NCBI RefSeq assembly: GCF_018278905.1
Contig: NZ_CP046600.1
Location: forward strand, 2,604,001 to 2,668,000
Length of the DNA: 64,000 bases
Source of the DNA: Mycobacterium spongiae
GTDB taxonomy: Bacteria > Actinomycetota > Actinomycetes > Mycobacteriales > Mycobacteriaceae
Direction: 5' to 3'
Within the stretch, counting starts at the first letter, position 1, and every line of letters starts with the position of its first letter. A program made the translations under genes and the position numbers. This document shows positions 8,455-18,352 of this stretch, piece by piece. The notes beneath the pieces were generated by a model. The model searched no databases. It was not told where the DNA came from and saw only the letters and a list, made by a program, of their open reading frames with translations.

Positions 8455-10806
8455 ATGGCTAACGAGTTCCGGGGCAAGATTGAGCTGGATATCCGTGATT
8501 CTGAACCGGATTGGGGACCTTTCGCTGCCCCGAGCGCGCCCGATGGCTCGCCCAATGTGCTCTATCTCGTGTGGGATGACGTTGGCATCGCAACTTGGGA
8601 CTGCTTCGGCGGACTCGTGGAGATGCCGGCCATGCGCCGCATCGTCGAGCGCGGTGTGCGGCTCACCCAGTTCCACACCACGGCGATGTGCTCACCGACG
8701 CGGGCTTCGCTGCTGACCGGGCGCAACGCCACCACCGTCGGCATGGCGACCATCGAGGAGTTCACCGATGGTTTCCCGAACTGTAGCGGCCGGATTCCGG
8801 CGGACAGCGCGCTGCTCTCCGAGGTGCTCGCCGAGCGCGGGTGGAACACCTACTGCGTCGGCAAGTGGCATCTGACTCCGTTGGAGGAATCCAATATGGC
8901 CGCGACCAAACGGCATTGGCCGCTGGCACGCGGGTTCGAACGGTTCTACGGTTTCCTGGGCGCCGAGATCGACCAGTGGTATCCCGACCTCGTCTACGAC
9001 AACCATCCGGTCGACCCACCGGCCACCCCGGAGGACGGCTACCACCTGTCCAAGGACATCGCCGACAAGATCATCGAATTCATCAGGGATGCCAAGGTGA
9101 TTGCGCCCGACAAACCCTGGTTTTCCTACGTCGCGCCCGGCGCGGGCCACGCGCCCCACCACGTGTCGAAGCAGTGGGCGGAGAAGTACCGCGGCCGCTT
9201 TGACATGGGGTACGAGCGCTACCGCGAGATCGTGTTCGAGAACCAAAAGCGGATGGGCGTTGTTCCGGAGGGCACCGAATTGTCGCCACTGAATCCCTAT
9301 CTGGACGTCAAGGGTCCCAACGGCGAGCCATGGCCGTGGCAAGACACCGTGCGACCGTGGGATGAGCTCAGCGACGAGGAGAAAAAGCTGTTCTGCCGGA
9401 TGGCCGAGGTGTTCGCCGGGTTCCTGAGCTACACCGACGCCCAGATCGGGCGGATCCTGGACTACCTGGAGGAGTCCGGCCAGCTTGACAACACCATCAT
9501 CGTTGTCGTGTCGGACAACGGGGCCAGCGGTGAAGGTGGGCCGAACGGCTCGGTCAACGAGGCCAAGTTCTTCAACGGCTACATCGACACCGTTGAAGAG
9601 AGCATGCGCTACTACGACGACCTGGGCGGCCCGCAGACCTACAACCACTATCCAATCGGGTGGGCGATGGCGTTCAACACGCCGTACAAACTCTGCAAGC
9701 GCTACGCATCCCATGAGGGCGGCATCGCCGACCCCGCGATCATTTCCTGGCCCAAAGGCATTGCGGCCCAAGGCGAACTGCGGGACAACTACATCAATGT
9801 CTGCGACGTCACCCCAACGATCTATGACCTGCTGAACATCGAGGCGGCGGCGACGGTCAAGGGAGTATCCCAGAAGCCGCTTGACGGGGTGAGCTTCAAA
9901 GCCGCCTTGAACGATCCGAATGCTGACACCGGAAAGACGACACAGTTCTACACCATGCTGGGCACCCGCGGCATCTGGCACAACGGCTGGTTCGCCAACA
10001 CCATCCACGCCGCAATGCCTTCGGGCTGGGGCCATTTCGACCAGGACCGCTGGGAGCTGTTCCACATCGAGTCGGATCGCAGCCAAGTACACGACCTCGC
10101 CGCCGAGCAGCCCGACAAGCTCGACGAACTGAAGACCCTATGGTTCAGCGAGGCCGCCAAGTACAACGGGTTACCGCTGGGCGATCTGAGCATCCTGGAG
10201 AACATGGGCCGGGCCAGACCCTTCCTGGTCGTCAATCGAACATCGTTCACGTATTACCCAGGGATCGCCGGCGTCGGCCTCGGTGCGGCCGCCGAGCTGC
10301 TCGGCCAATCCTTCTCGGTGGCTGCCGAGGTCGACATCACCACCACCGAGGCACAGGGCGTGCTATTCAAGCACGGCTCGGCACACGGCGGGCACGTGCT
10401 GTTCATCCAGGATGGCCGCCTGCATTACGTGTACAACTTCCTCGGCGAAGAGGAGCAGCAGCTGTCCTCGCCTGCTGCCGTGCCGACGGGTGAACACATC
10501 TTCGGCCTGGCCTACGAGCGGACCGGCACCGTGGAAGGGAGCCACACCCCCCTGGGCAACGCCACGCTCTGGGTTGACCACACGCCAGTCGCGACACTGA
10601 AGGGCATGAAGATTCAGCCGGGCACGTTCGGGCTATCCGGCGGTGGCATCACCGTTGGGCGGAACACCGGGCAAGGCGTGTCGCGCGCCTACACCGCACC
10701 GTTTGCCTTCTCCGGGGGCGCCATCGCGAAGGTGACCGTCAACGTGTCCGGCGCCGCCAACCCCGACCCGGAAAGACAGGTCGCGGCCGCCTTCGCAAAG
10801 GACTGA
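8455..10806 (+). CDS. Arylsulfatase, large AtsD/AtsB-type
   Basis: This 783-residue type I sulfatase carries the formylglycine signature CSPTRASLLTGRN. Cys79 is the residue converted to formylglycine, and Arg83 and the downstream Lys are conserved. Metal ligands of the DD motif (WDDVG, about residues 40-44) and the VVSDNGASGEGGPNG loop are present. It should hydrolyse sulfate esters and needs a formylglycine-generating enzyme encoded elsewhere. The C-terminal 180 residues form a beta-rich extension, as in the roughly 790-residue M. tuberculosis AtsD. No signal peptide is visible, as in other mycobacterial AtsA/B/D enzymes. ATG 8455 is chosen over the upstream open frame (from 8287), which overlaps the AraC gene. 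The natural substrate is unknown. Confidence 0.93.
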   Translation: MANEFRGKIELDIRDSEPDWGPFAAPSAPDGSPNVLYLVWDDVGIATWDCFGGLVEMPAMRRIVERGVRLTQFHTTAMCSPTRASLLTGRNATTVGMATIEEFTDGFPNCSGRIPADSALLSEVLAERGWNTYCVGKWHLTPLEESNMAATKRHWPLARGFERFYGFLGAEIDQWYPDLVYDNHPVDPPATPEDGYHLSKDIADKIIEFIRDAKVIAPDKPWFSYVAPGAGHAPHHVSKQWAEKYRGRFDMGYERYREIVFENQKRMGVVPEGTELSPLNPYLDVKGPNGEPWPWQDTVRPWDELSDEEKKLFCRMAEVFAGFLSYTDAQIGRILDYLEESGQLDNTIIVVVSDNGASGEGGPNGSVNEAKFFNGYIDTVEESMRYYDDLGGPQTYNHYPIGWAMAFNTPYKLCKRYASHEGGIADPAIISWPKGIAAQGELRDNYINVCDVTPTIYDLLNIEAAATVKGVSQKPLDGVSFKAALNDPNADTGKTTQFYTMLGTRGIWHNGWFANTIHAAMPSGWGHFDQDRWELFHIESDRSQVHDLAAEQPDKLDELKTLWFSEAAKYNGLPLGDLSILENMGRARPFLVVNRTSFTYYPGIAGVGLGAAAELLGQSFSVAAEVDITTTEAQGVLFKHGSAHGGHVLFIQDGRLHYVYNFLGEEEQQLSSPAAVPTGEHIFGLAYERTGTVEGSHTPLGNATLWVDHTPVATLKGMKIQPGTFGLSGGGITVGRNTGQGVSRAYTAPFAFSGGAIAKVTVNVSGAANPDPERQVAAAFAKD

Positions 10807-11099
10807 CCACCACCGCACATCCCCACCGCGGTCGACAGATTGCGGGGCGACGCCTGCCCGTGGTCCATGTGGCCCAGCGCGTGGTTGGCGCCCTCGGCGA
10901 AAGAGAGCGGCTCGGTGGTCAGCCGATCGACACATGCGGCCGGTGCGGGGGGCCGGCGACCGGGTGGGCCTGCCGCGCGGCCGGACTTTGCCGCGTTGGC
11001 TAGCGAAGGTCCCGAAAACAGCCCCTTGGTCTCCAACCTAGGTACCATCGTGTAGCTGACCTAATCTGATTGTCAGGCTACGGGGGATGGGAGCCGCCG
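10807..11099. other. Intergenic region before the PE hydrolase gene
   Basis: About 290 bases with no supported gene. Short frames on the minus strand (10633-11048) mirror the coding strand of the flanking genes and lack start signals. It probably contains the promoter of the PE-hydrolase gene. No recognisable operator was found. Confidence 0.35.
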
Positions 11100-12566
11100 A
11101 TGTCGTCGTTCGTGAGCGTGGCACCCGAGGCGTTTGCCGCCGCGACGGGAGACTTGATCGGGATCGGAGAGGCGATCAACAGGGCGGCCGCATCCGCGGC
11201 GCCCTCGACCACGGCGATTGTCGCGGCGGCAGGTGATGAGGTATCGGCGGCTATCGCGGGTTTCTTGGGCAGCCACGCCCAAGAGTTTCAGACGCTGAGC
11301 GCACGGATGACGTTGCTTCACACCCAGTTCGTGCGTGCGCTGAGCGAGGCTGGAGCCGCGTACGCGGCTGCCGAGGCCGCGAATGTGTCGCCGCTGCAAG
11401 CGCTGCTGCGGCAGGCCGAAGGACTGGGGCTGGTGTCCCCTCTGGAACGGCTGGTGGGGCCGCTGTTCGGTAGCGGCGCCGGCGGGGTTGCGGCATCCGA
11501 ACCGGTTGGCCTTGATGGGTCCGGCGCGCTGCTTGGCGCGGCGGCGACCAATGAGGCGGGCCTCGGCGGCTCGATGAACTATGCCGCCACCGAAGCTCTG
11601 AGCGCGCCGGCCACCGGTGAAGTGACTGGGGTCAAGACCGGGTTCTCTTTCCTGAAGATTCCGATTGGCCCGTCCTCTTTCTTCGGAATACCGATCGAGC
11701 AGTTCAACTATCCCGCCCCCGCACACTGGTACTTCCCGACGCAGGCAGATGGTTCGGTGAACGCCAACGGCGTCATCTATCTGCAGCACGGCTTCGGGGC
11801 CATTGGTTGGTTCTATCAGCCGCTGGCCATGGAGCTGGCGCAGCAGACCAACAGCATTGTCGTCACCCCCACCGTGCCGTCACTTCCGTTGCCGTTCGGC
11901 ATGTGGATCGGCGGTGCGGAGTTGCAGCAGGGCGTGGGCTCGCTGTTCCTCGGCAGCCAGACGGCGCTGAACATCAGCGCGAACCAGGCCGGCTATCTCG
12001 GCCCGCTGCCGGAACACTTCGTCTTGAGTGGACACTCCGCTGGTGGTGGCCTCGCCACGGCCGCCGGCGGCTATTACGTCGCGGGCCTTGGCGGGAACGC
12101 AGCTGCCAACAACCTTCTCGGTGTGCTGATGTTCGACGGGGTCTCCTCCAACGCCTCCGTCTTCGCGGCCTCGATAGCCAACCTGCAAACCTTGGATATC
12201 CCCGTTTACACAGTGGCCGCGCCGCCGCAGCCGTTCAACGCCTTCGGTGTCACCACGAATCAGTTGGTCAGCCTGTACCCCGGACAGTTCGTTGGGGCCG
12301 AGATTGTCAACGGCTCGCATGTGGATTCGATGCTCGGTGGCAATCCTCTTGTCGACTTCGCTGCCCAGCTGCTGACAGGATTCTCTCCGCCCGGGGCCAC
12401 TGCGGCGGTGTACACCCTGTCCTCGGGCTGGATCAACGACATGTACGCCGGTGGGAGTCCGACCAACCCGATGTTCGGCATCTACGGGCCTAACGGCGGT
12501 TACGTGCCGCCCGGCGGCCAGGCGATCATCCTGGGCCCGGCGGCCGCGATCGTATTGCCCACGTAG
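11100..12566 (+). CDS. PE-family protein with C-terminal alpha/beta hydrolase
   Basis: The 488-residue protein starts with a PE domain of about 95 residues (SFVSVAPEAFAAATGDL... TLHTQFVRALSEAGAAYAAAE), the targeting module for ESX secretion. A YxxxE-type signal (YAAAE) closes the helical pair. After a Gly/Ala linker (about 100-190) comes an alpha/beta-hydrolase domain with an oxyanion-type LQHGFG and a nucleophile elbow GHSAGGG. A likely catalytic His lies in NGSHVDSM. It is probably an exported esterase or lipase at the cell envelope. The fold differs in detail from the PE-PPE hydrolase domain of PE16. ATG 11100 is chosen because it starts the PE domain and has GGGAG upstream; an in-frame TTG at 11070 is rejected. 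Confidence 0.88.
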   Translation: MSSFVSVAPEAFAAATGDLIGIGEAINRAAASAAPSTTAIVAAAGDEVSAAIAGFLGSHAQEFQTLSARMTLLHTQFVRALSEAGAAYAAAEAANVSPLQALLRQAEGLGLVSPLERLVGPLFGSGAGGVAASEPVGLDGSGALLGAAATNEAGLGGSMNYAATEALSAPATGEVTGVKTGFSFLKIPIGPSSFFGIPIEQFNYPAPAHWYFPTQADGSVNANGVIYLQHGFGAIGWFYQPLAMELAQQTNSIVVTPTVPSLPLPFGMWIGGAELQQGVGSLFLGSQTALNISANQAGYLGPLPEHFVLSGHSAGGGLATAAGGYYVAGLGGNAAANNLLGVLMFDGVSSNASVFAASIANLQTLDIPVYTVAAPPQPFNAFGVTTNQLVSLYPGQFVGAEIVNGSHVDSMLGGNPLVDFAAQLLTGFSPPGATAAVYTLSSGWINDMYAGGSPTNPMFGIYGPNGGYVPPGGQAIILGPAAAIVLPT

Positions 12567-13010
12567 TCGATAGCGCCCAGAAGACGGGGCGCCGCTCCGG
12601 GCAGATGCAGTTCGGTGGAGTGCTCACTGTGGTCGCAGGATGGAATGCGACCAGTCGCGCGTACGCAGGGCACCCCAATACTTGCAGAGCCGCGACGGGC
12701 TGACGGTGCGGATCTCGCCGTCGGCGTACTTGAACGTGGAATGTTTGACCGTCGGCTGAAGGTACTCAAGCGGCAGCTCCGTCACGAGTTCAGCAAAGCA
12801 TGCGAGGCATCACCGCGTAGCTCATGGCGAACGCCTCGGAGACGGTGCGCAGGTGGGTGCGCCAGGTCGATGCCGGCGGGCGAGCGGTGACCGCGAGCGT
12901 CAACAGAGACCCAATCTCCCGATTTTTCTGCGTCGACGTTAATTATGTGCAGAATGGGTTCTTGGGAATTGGACGCTAGCTGTGTTCGTGCCCTGTTCGG
13001 GAGGTTCCAG
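12567..13010. other. Intergenic region with possible decayed reverse-strand coding sequence
   Basis: About 440 bases lie between the PE hydrolase and PE_PGRS genes. On the minus strand, 12785 down to 12630 can be read as about 50 codons of protein-like composition (containing KHSTFKYADGEIRTVSPSRL). A second piece in another frame (12905-12790) contains a run beginning WRTHLRTVSEAF and stops. Neither has a start or an identifiable family, so this may be a degraded gene. The last 60 bases should carry the PE_PGRS promoter. Confidence 0.3.
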
Positions 13011-15587
13011 ATGTCGTTTGTGATTGCGGTGCCTGAGGTGGTTGGGGCAGCGGCAACGGATGTGGCCAGGATCGGCTCGACGCTGAGCGCAGCCAATGCG
13101 GCCGCGGCGGGCCAGACGACGGCGGTGCTGGCCGCCGCCGAAGACGAGGTGTCGGCGGCGATTGCGGCGTTGTTCTCCGCCCACGGCCAGGCCTATCAGG
13201 CTGCCAGCACGCAGGTGACGGCGTTTGAAGCCCAGTTCGTTCAGGCCCTATCGGCGAGTGCGGGGGCCTACGCCCATGCTGAGGCCGCCAGCGCGGCGTC
13301 GGTCGCTGGACCGCTACTCGACGCGGTCAACGCGCCCGTTCTGGCGCTCACCGGACGCCCGTTGATCGGCAATGGCGCTAACGGTGCCCCAGGGACCGGG
13401 GCTAACGGGGCAGCTGGCGGGTGGTTGATCGGCAATGGCGGAGCCGGCGGGTCGGGTGCTGCGATGACGGGCCAAAACGGCGGGTCCGGCGGGGCGGCCG
13501 GGCTGATCGGCGCCGGTGGGGCGGGTGGGACCGGAGGGAGTTCTGCGGGTGCCGGTGGAGCCGGTGGCGCTGGTGGGTCCGGCGGATGGCTGTTGGGCGT
13601 CGGTGGGACCGGCGGAGCCGGCGGGTTCGGCAACACTGCAGGTGGGGTCGGGGGTGCCGGTGGCGCCGGCGGCCTGTTCAGTGCCGGCGGGGCCGGCGGG
13701 GCCGGCGGAATCAACTTTGGCGGGGTCGGCGGGGTCGGTGGAGTAGGCGGCGGTGGCGGGGTGCTGGCCGGGCTGGTCGGCGGCGGCGGCGGTGACGGAG
13801 GGGTCGGGGGACTCGGCGCTTTGGGCGGGGGTGCCGGAGGGGCCGGCGGCGATACTGGCCTGCTTGGCCGCGGCGGCGCCGGTGGCGCTGGTGGAGTCGG
13901 CGCTTTCGGCGCCGGGGGTGACGGCGGCGCGGGCGGCAACGCCGGGCTCCTGGTGGGTAGCGGCGGCGCCGGCGGCATCGGAGGCGCCAGCGATAACGGC
14001 GGGGGCGGCGGGGCCGGCGGGGCCGGCGGCAATGCCGGGCTCCTGTTCGGCAGCGGCGGCTCCGGAGGGGCGGGCGGAACCAGCAATATCGAAGGGGGTG
14101 CCGGGGGGGCGGGCGGCGACGCCGGCTGGGTTGGCAATGGCGGAATCGGCGGGGACGGCGGATTCAGCCGGTCCGACAACGGCGGCACCGGCGGGACGGG
14201 CGGCCGGGCCGGTCTGCTGGTGGGCAACGGCGGCGCCGGCGGCACCGGCGGCGCCGCCGCCGCGGCAAGTGGTGTCGGTGGGGACGGCGGCAACGGCGGC
14301 GGCGGTGTGTTGATCGGCAACGGCGGCAACGCTGGCATCGGAGGGGTCGGCCTAGCCACCGGCAGCACCGGCACCGGAGGCACCAGCGGGCTGCTGTTGG
14401 GCCTAGACGGATTCAACGCCCCGGCGAGCACCTCGCCACTTCACACCCTGCAACAACAGGCGCTGGCTGCGATCAACGCACCCATCGGGGACCTGACCGG
14501 GCGACCACTGATCGGCAACGGCACACCCGGGCAAGCCGGCACCGGCGGGCACGGCACACCCGGCGGCTGGCTACTGGGCGACGGCGGAGCCGGTGGATCC
14601 GGCGCGGCAGAATTGGGCCTGCCCGGCGGACGCGGCGGGGCCGCCGGTCTGTGGGGCACCGGCGGCACCGGCGGCACTGGCGGCGACTCGCCCTTCGGCA
14701 CCGGCGGGGCCGGCGGGGCTGCCGGTGCCGGCGGGTCGCTGTTCGGCGCCGGTGGTAGCGGTGGTGTTGGCGGGTTCGGTGGCGTCGCAGGCGGGGCAGG
14801 CGGCGCCGGCGGGGCCGGCGGGCTGGTGAGTAGCGGAGGTCAGGGCGGAGCCGGGGGTGCCGGCGTTAGCACCGGCCCCGCCGGTGGTGGCGCCGGTGGT
14901 GCTGGTGGTGCCGGTGGGCTGCTCGGCGGGCTCGTCGGCGCCGGGGGCGGGGCCGGCGGGGCCGGCGGATACAACAACAGCCCTGGCGGTACCGGTGGCG
15001 ACGGTGGGGCCGGTGGCAACGCCGGCCCGCTCGGCGGGCCCGGGGGCACCGGCGGAACCGGCGGGCCCAACATCAGTGGCTTGGCAGGCGGAACCGGCGG
15101 GTCCGGCGGTAATGCCGGGCTCCTGTTCGGCAGCGGCGGCGCCGGCGGCGCTGGTGGAGCCGGCGCTTTCGGCGGCGGGGGTGACGGCGGCGCGGGCGGT
15201 AATGCCGGGCTGCTGTTCTCCAGCGCCGGAACCGGGGGTGACGGCGGGGCCGGCGGGACTGACGGCGGGGACGGCGGGGACGGCGGCACCGTTGGCCTGG
15301 CTACCGTCGGCGGCGCCGGTGGCGCTGGTGGAGCAGGCACCGGTGGGGGAGGTGACGGCGGAGTTGGTGGTATTGGCGGACAGTTGTTGGGCACCGGCGG
15401 CGCCGGCGGTGCGGGTGGGGAAGGCGGCGTCAACGGTGGGGACGGTGGCAACGGCGGCGACGTCGTGACGATCGGCACCGGCGGCAACGGCGGCAACGGC
15501 GGCGATGGCACAACCATGGGCAGCCCTGGTACCGGCGGAGAAGGCGGGCTGCTGTTAGGCGAAGACGGGATCGAAGGCCTGCCCTAG
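13011..15587 (+). CDS. PE_PGRS family protein
   Basis: This 858-residue PE_PGRS protein starts at ATG 13011, preceded by GGGAGG. The PE domain (about 1-98) begins [21 protein letters not shown]. It is followed by the conserved linker motif [11 protein letters not shown] (DNA about 13359) and long Gly-Gly-X / Gly-Gly-Ala repeats. A second linker with [11 protein letters not shown] recurs near 14500, so the PGRS part is two concatenated modules. PE_PGRS proteins are exported by ESX-5 to the mycobacterial surface. It lies after Rv1395/cyp132-type genes, as PE_PGRS25 does in M. tuberculosis, but in the opposite orientation, so no symbol is given. The open frame extends upstream to 12945 without PE homology. 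Confidence 0.93.
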   Translation: MSFVIAVPEVVGAAATDVARIGSTLSAANAAAAGQTTAVLAAAEDEVSAAIAALFSAHGQAYQAASTQVTAFEAQFVQALSASAGAYAHAEAASAASVAGPLLDAVNAPVLALTGRPLIGNGANGAPGTGANGAAGGWLIGNGGAGGSGAAMTGQNGGSGGAAGLIGAGGAGGTGGSSAGAGGAGGAGGSGGWLLGVGGTGGAGGFGNTAGGVGGAGGAGGLFSAGGAGGAGGINFGGVGGVGGVGGGGGVLAGLVGGGGGDGGVGGLGALGGGAGGAGGDTGLLGRGGAGGAGGVGAFGAGGDGGAGGNAGLLVGSGGAGGIGGASDNGGGGGAGGAGGNAGLLFGSGGSGGAGGTSNIEGGAGGAGGDAGWVGNGGIGGDGGFSRSDNGGTGGTGGRAGLLVGNGGAGGTGGAAAAASGVGGDGGNGGGGVLIGNGGNAGIGGVGLATGSTGTGGTSGLLLGLDGFNAPASTSPLHTLQQQALAAINAPIGDLTGRPLIGNGTPGQAGTGGHGTPGGWLLGDGGAGGSGAAELGLPGGRGGAAGLWGTGGTGGTGGDSPFGTGGAGGAAGAGGSLFGAGGSGGVGGFGGVAGGAGGAGGAGGLVSSGGQGGAGGAGVSTGPAGGGAGGAGGAGGLLGGLVGAGGGAGGAGGYNNSPGGTGGDGGAGGNAGPLGGPGGTGGTGGPNISGLAGGTGGSGGNAGLLFGSGGAGGAGGAGAFGGGGDGGAGGNAGLLFSSAGTGGDGGAGGTDGGDGGDGGTVGLATVGGAGGAGGAGTGGGGDGGVGGIGGQLLGTGGAGGAGGEGGVNGGDGGNGGDVVTIGTGGNGGNGGDGTTMGSPGTGGEGGLLLGEDGIEGLP

Positions 15588-15612
15588 TCGCGGCAATCGA
15601 GCGAAGGTACCT

Positions 15613-15636
15613 GTGGGGTCAGGGTTGAGACCCCAC
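15613..15636. terminator. Inverted repeat between convergent genes
   Basis: A perfect 8-bp stem GTGGGGTC / GACCCCAC with an 8-base loop lies between the stops of the PE_PGRS gene (15587) and the MFS gene (15637). It directly abuts the MFS stop codon. No T-run follows, as is usual in mycobacteria. It probably ends transcription in both directions. Confidence 0.55.
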
Positions 15637-16893
15637 TCACGTGCGGGCCGGCACGAGATTTTGTGGGTACTCGTCGGGAACGGTGTGGTGCGCCAGGATG
15701 TGTCGCAGCACAGCGGCACCGCCGAGCAGCGCCGCCACCGATCCCACGGCCATCGCGGCGCGAGGCCCGCCGTAGTCGGCGATCGCACCCATGATCGGTC
15801 CCCCAATGGGCAGCCCACCGGCGAACACCATTGCATGCAGCGCCATCACCCGGCCACGCATCGTCGGTGCGCAGCGCTGCTGAAGCAGGACCGTCGCCGA
15901 CGTGACGAACAAGAAGGCGGTGGTCCCGGTAGCGACGCTGGCGGCCAGAGCCATCATCAGATTGGGCGAGATCGCGATCAGGCCGTTCGCCACCCCGAAG
16001 GCGATGATGGCCGCGGTGAGCAAGCGCAGGTCGATCTCGCGGCGGCGGGCTGCTGCTACGGCACCGAAGACGGAGCCGACGCTAAGAGCGGTATAGAGCA
16101 GCGTGTAGACCACGACGTCGCCCCCGAAATCCTGCTCGACGAGTAGCGGGATGACGACCTGCTGGTTGAACCCGAAGGTGGTGAGGATCGCGGTCAGCAA
16201 CAGCGCGATGCGAAGCTCGGGGATGCGCCAAACGTAGCGAAGGCCTGCGCGCACGGCTCCGGTTTCCTGTGCCGGCTCAGCGGCGTGCATCGCGTCGCGA
16301 CGGATCGCATGCAGGGCGCTCAGCGCAACCACATAACTGACGGCGGTAGTGATGAAACACCAGCCGATACCCACCGACGCGATCAACGCGCCGGCGGAAA
16401 CAGGGCCGAGGATCCGGCCCACGGCGCTGACCACGTGGCTGATGCTCACCGCGCGTGGAAGTTGGTCGTGGTCGACGAGTTCGGCCAGCAGGGCTCGACG
16501 GGTGGGGGTTTCGACCGCATAGAGCATTCCGTAGGCCAACGTCAGCCCGAACACCACGGTCATCGTGGTGGTTGCGGTCAGTACCACCGCACCGAGAGCG
16601 GCCGCCTGGCCGACGATCAGCAGCTGCATGGTGCGTAGCAGGCGAAGCTTGTCCATGCGGTCGGCTAGCGCGCCGGTCCATGGCCCGAGTATCAACAGCG
16701 GTCCGAACGCCGCGACCGCGATCCAGCCCAGGGTGCTGCCGCTGCCCGTCATTTCGGCGGCCATCCACGCCAACGCCACCAACTGGAGCCATTGGCCGAA
16801 CTGCGATGTGACGTGGCTCGTCATGAAGAGCCGGAAGTTGCCAGACTGTGGGGAGCGCAAAGCGCGTCGACGAGTTGTTCGTGTTTTACCCAT
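15637..16893 (-). CDS. MFS exporter, MFS_3 / EntS-like
   Basis: The 418-residue protein has about 10-12 hydrophobic segments after a short basic N-terminus (GKTRTTRRRALRS). The loop GALADRMDKLRLL matches the MFS TM2-TM3 motif. The family includes enterobactin and macrolide efflux proteins, so export of a small lipophilic product is the best guess. It is the last gene on the minus strand of the lipid-polyketide cluster, 136 bases after the PPOX protein, making it a candidate exporter. ATG 16893 is chosen because transmembrane homology starts soon after; the open frame continues to 17070 through a low-complexity GCTGCG repeat that is probably not translated. The ribosome site is weak. Confidence 0.85.
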   Translation of the reverse strand: MGKTRTTRRRALRSPQSGNFRLFMTSHVTSQFGQWLQLVALAWMAAEMTGSGSTLGWIAVAAFGPLLILGPWTGALADRMDKLRLLRTMQLLIVGQAAALGAVVLTATTTMTVVFGLTLAYGMLYAVETPTRRALLAELVDHDQLPRAVSISHVVSAVGRILGPVSAGALIASVGIGWCFITTAVSYVVALSALHAIRRDAMHAAEPAQETGAVRAGLRYVWRIPELRIALLLTAILTTFGFNQQVVIPLLVEQDFGGDVVVYTLLYTALSVGSVFGAVAAARRREIDLRLLTAAIIAFGVANGLIAISPNLMMALAASVATGTTAFLFVTSATVLLQQRCAPTMRGRVMALHAMVFAGGLPIGGPIMGAIADYGGPRAAMAVGSVAALLGGAAVLRHILAHHTVPDEYPQNLVPART

Positions 16894-17029
16894 AGCAATC
16901 GATCGTGCGCAGCCCGGATGGACTAGCGATGAGAGGTAGATGAGCAGCTTCTCATCATCGTGATGGGTTGAGTGCGCCCCTGCGGCTGCGGCTGCGGCTG
17001 CGGGTGCGGCGCGGGGCGAGCGTGCCGCC

Positions 17030-17677
17030 TCAATACAGCTGAGTAAGGCCTGCTCGTTGGGCGTCCTCATACATCTGCTCGGGGGTTTTGTCGAGCTTTC
17101 CGTGCGCGATCATCGCCGCGCCGATATCCGCCAGGTCGTCGCTGTCCGGCCACTGCTGTGGCTGCCAGATCCCACTACGGACCATGCATTTCGGACAATG
17201 CATGAACGCGTGGACGACGTAGACAACCAAGGCCAGCACCGGGACTTTGCCCTTCACCTGCAGCGATCGCAGCAGCGCGGCATCGCGAACCACGCGCGCT
17301 TCCCCGGCGATACGCAGCGTCTCGCCCCTGCCGGGGATGATGAAAATAAGCCCGACACGTGGGTCGCGCATCAGGTTGCGGAACGTGTCGATTCGTCTGT
17401 TGCCCGGACGATCGGGGATGACCAGCCGATGCTCATCGAGCACACGCACGAAGCCCGGCGGGTCACCTTTGGGCGAGAGGTCAATTGTGCCCGACGGATC
17501 CGACGAAGCGACAACGCAGAATGGCGACTTCGCAATGAATTCGGTACAGATGCTGTCGAGCCGGTCGGTGACTTTTGCGATCACCTGCGGCGTCGGGGTT
17601 CCGATGATGCTTCGCAGCTCATCGTCCGAAGTGACGATTCCGTCGATACCCCCGAAACGGTCATCCGGTGCCAACAC
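17030..17677 (-). CDS. PPOX-class FMN flavoprotein (DR2398/MSMEG_1061-like)
   Basis: The 215-residue protein has a split-barrel pyridoxamine-phosphate-oxidase-like fold. Supporting features are FVVASSDPSG-type strand residues, the phosphate-binding region DRPGNRRIDTFRNL, and the characteristic C-terminal HAFMHCPKCMVRSGIW. Relatives bind FMN or F420 and reduce or oxidise small molecules; no substrate is known for this branch. GTG 17677 is preferred because GAAAGAAG precedes it and the upstream residues are not conserved-looking. It lies between the VOC gene and the MFS gene on the same strand, so a redox tailoring role in the cluster is possible but unproven. Confidence 0.8.
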   Translation of the reverse strand: MLAPDDRFGGIDGIVTSDDELRSIIGTPTPQVIAKVTDRLDSICTEFIAKSPFCVVASSDPSGTIDLSPKGDPPGFVRVLDEHRLVIPDRPGNRRIDTFRNLMRDPRVGLIFIIPGRGETLRIAGEARVVRDAALLRSLQVKGKVPVLALVVYVVHAFMHCPKCMVRSGIWQPQQWPDSDDLADIGAAMIAHGKLDKTPEQMYEDAQRAGLTQLY

Positions 17678-17809
17678 AGTCGCTTCTTTCGCTCGACATG
17701 CCAGAGAACGTCGACTGGCAGACGGCACCCAAGGGTAGCCACGGCCTACCCGGCTCGCAATGCGCAGGCCGTCAGCCTTCTGACCCCGACAGCCGCCCCA
17801 CCTGCCGAC

Positions 17810-18352
17810 TCACTCTCCGCGAACGAGCCAGAGGCGATGGCGCTCGCGTACAGAGTTGATCCTTCGCCGATCGCGTTGGCCAACGGCGGAGTCGCTGGTC
17901 GTGCGGCCAATGTAGGCAAGCACCGCCGCGGGGTCCAACTCCTCGTACAGCGCGTCGGTTGTCGCGGTGTGATCGGCAACAGACGCGGGAAGGTGCAGGG
18001 CCACCTCGGTGCCGTTGGGGTCGTGGAACCACAGAGCTGCACACCGGCCTTGGCGGGTGGCTCGGTGCGTGTAGGAATTCAGTCGCGCCAATCGGTTAAC
18101 CGTGCGGTGGACCTCCCGCAGGTTGGGCAAGGCCAGACTGATGGCGGTAACGCCGCTGGCCTCCGGATGGTAGTCGAGCGCGATCTGGGAACACTCGACC
18201 ACGACCCGCAGGGAGGCTCCGCCGATGGTCGTCGTCGTGGCGCTCAGTGACCTGGCCGTCGCGTCGAGCAGCGCCGCCCACCACTTCGTCACTTCGGCGG
18301 GGCGGTGGGTGAGCAGTCGCAACTCAACTGCCGGTGCGGCGCCATTATTCAT
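17810..18352 (-). CDS. VOC-superfamily (glyoxalase/dioxygenase-like) protein
   Basis: The 180-residue protein has a weak vicinal-oxygen-chelate pattern: an opening VELRLLTHRPAEVTKWWAALL strand-helix unit, then AISLALPNLREVHRTVNRL and WFHDPNGTEVALHLP, where the last segment resembles the C-terminal metal-site strand (D-P-x-G-x-E). Family members include extradiol ring-cleaving dioxygenases, glyoxalases and drug-binding proteins. Its ATG overlaps the stop of the FAD hydroxylase as ATGA, so the two are translationally coupled. That partnership suggests handling of the hydroxylated aromatic product, either as a ring-modifying enzyme or as an immunity or binding protein. Confidence 0.72.
   Translation of the reverse strand: MNNGAAPAVELRLLTHRPAEVTKWWAALLDATARSLSATTTTIGGASLRVVVECSQIALDYHPEASGVTAISLALPNLREVHRTVNRLARLNSYTHRATRQGRCAALWFHDPNGTEVALHLPASVADHTATTDALYEELDPAAVLAYIGRTTSDSAVGQRDRRRINSVRERHRLWLVRGE

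Noticed and set aside
8692..10092. A 466-codon minus-strand frame inside the arylsulfatase gene
   Set aside because: Frame shadow of a conserved enzyme; no ribosome site or recognisable fold.
13268..15517. Pro-rich minus-strand frames opposite the first PE_PGRS gene
   Set aside because: Same mirror effect of the Gly-rich repeats; no start signal or family.
13400..15560. Short-period repeats that might suggest a CRISPR array or satellite
   Set aside because: The periods are codon-length Gly-Gly-X repeats in frame, without constant repeat/unique spacer structure.
16975..17015. GCTGCG simple repeat read as an Ala-rich N-terminus of the MFS exporter
   Set aside because: It lies upstream of the likely ATG at 16893 and is better viewed as noncoding low-complexity DNA.
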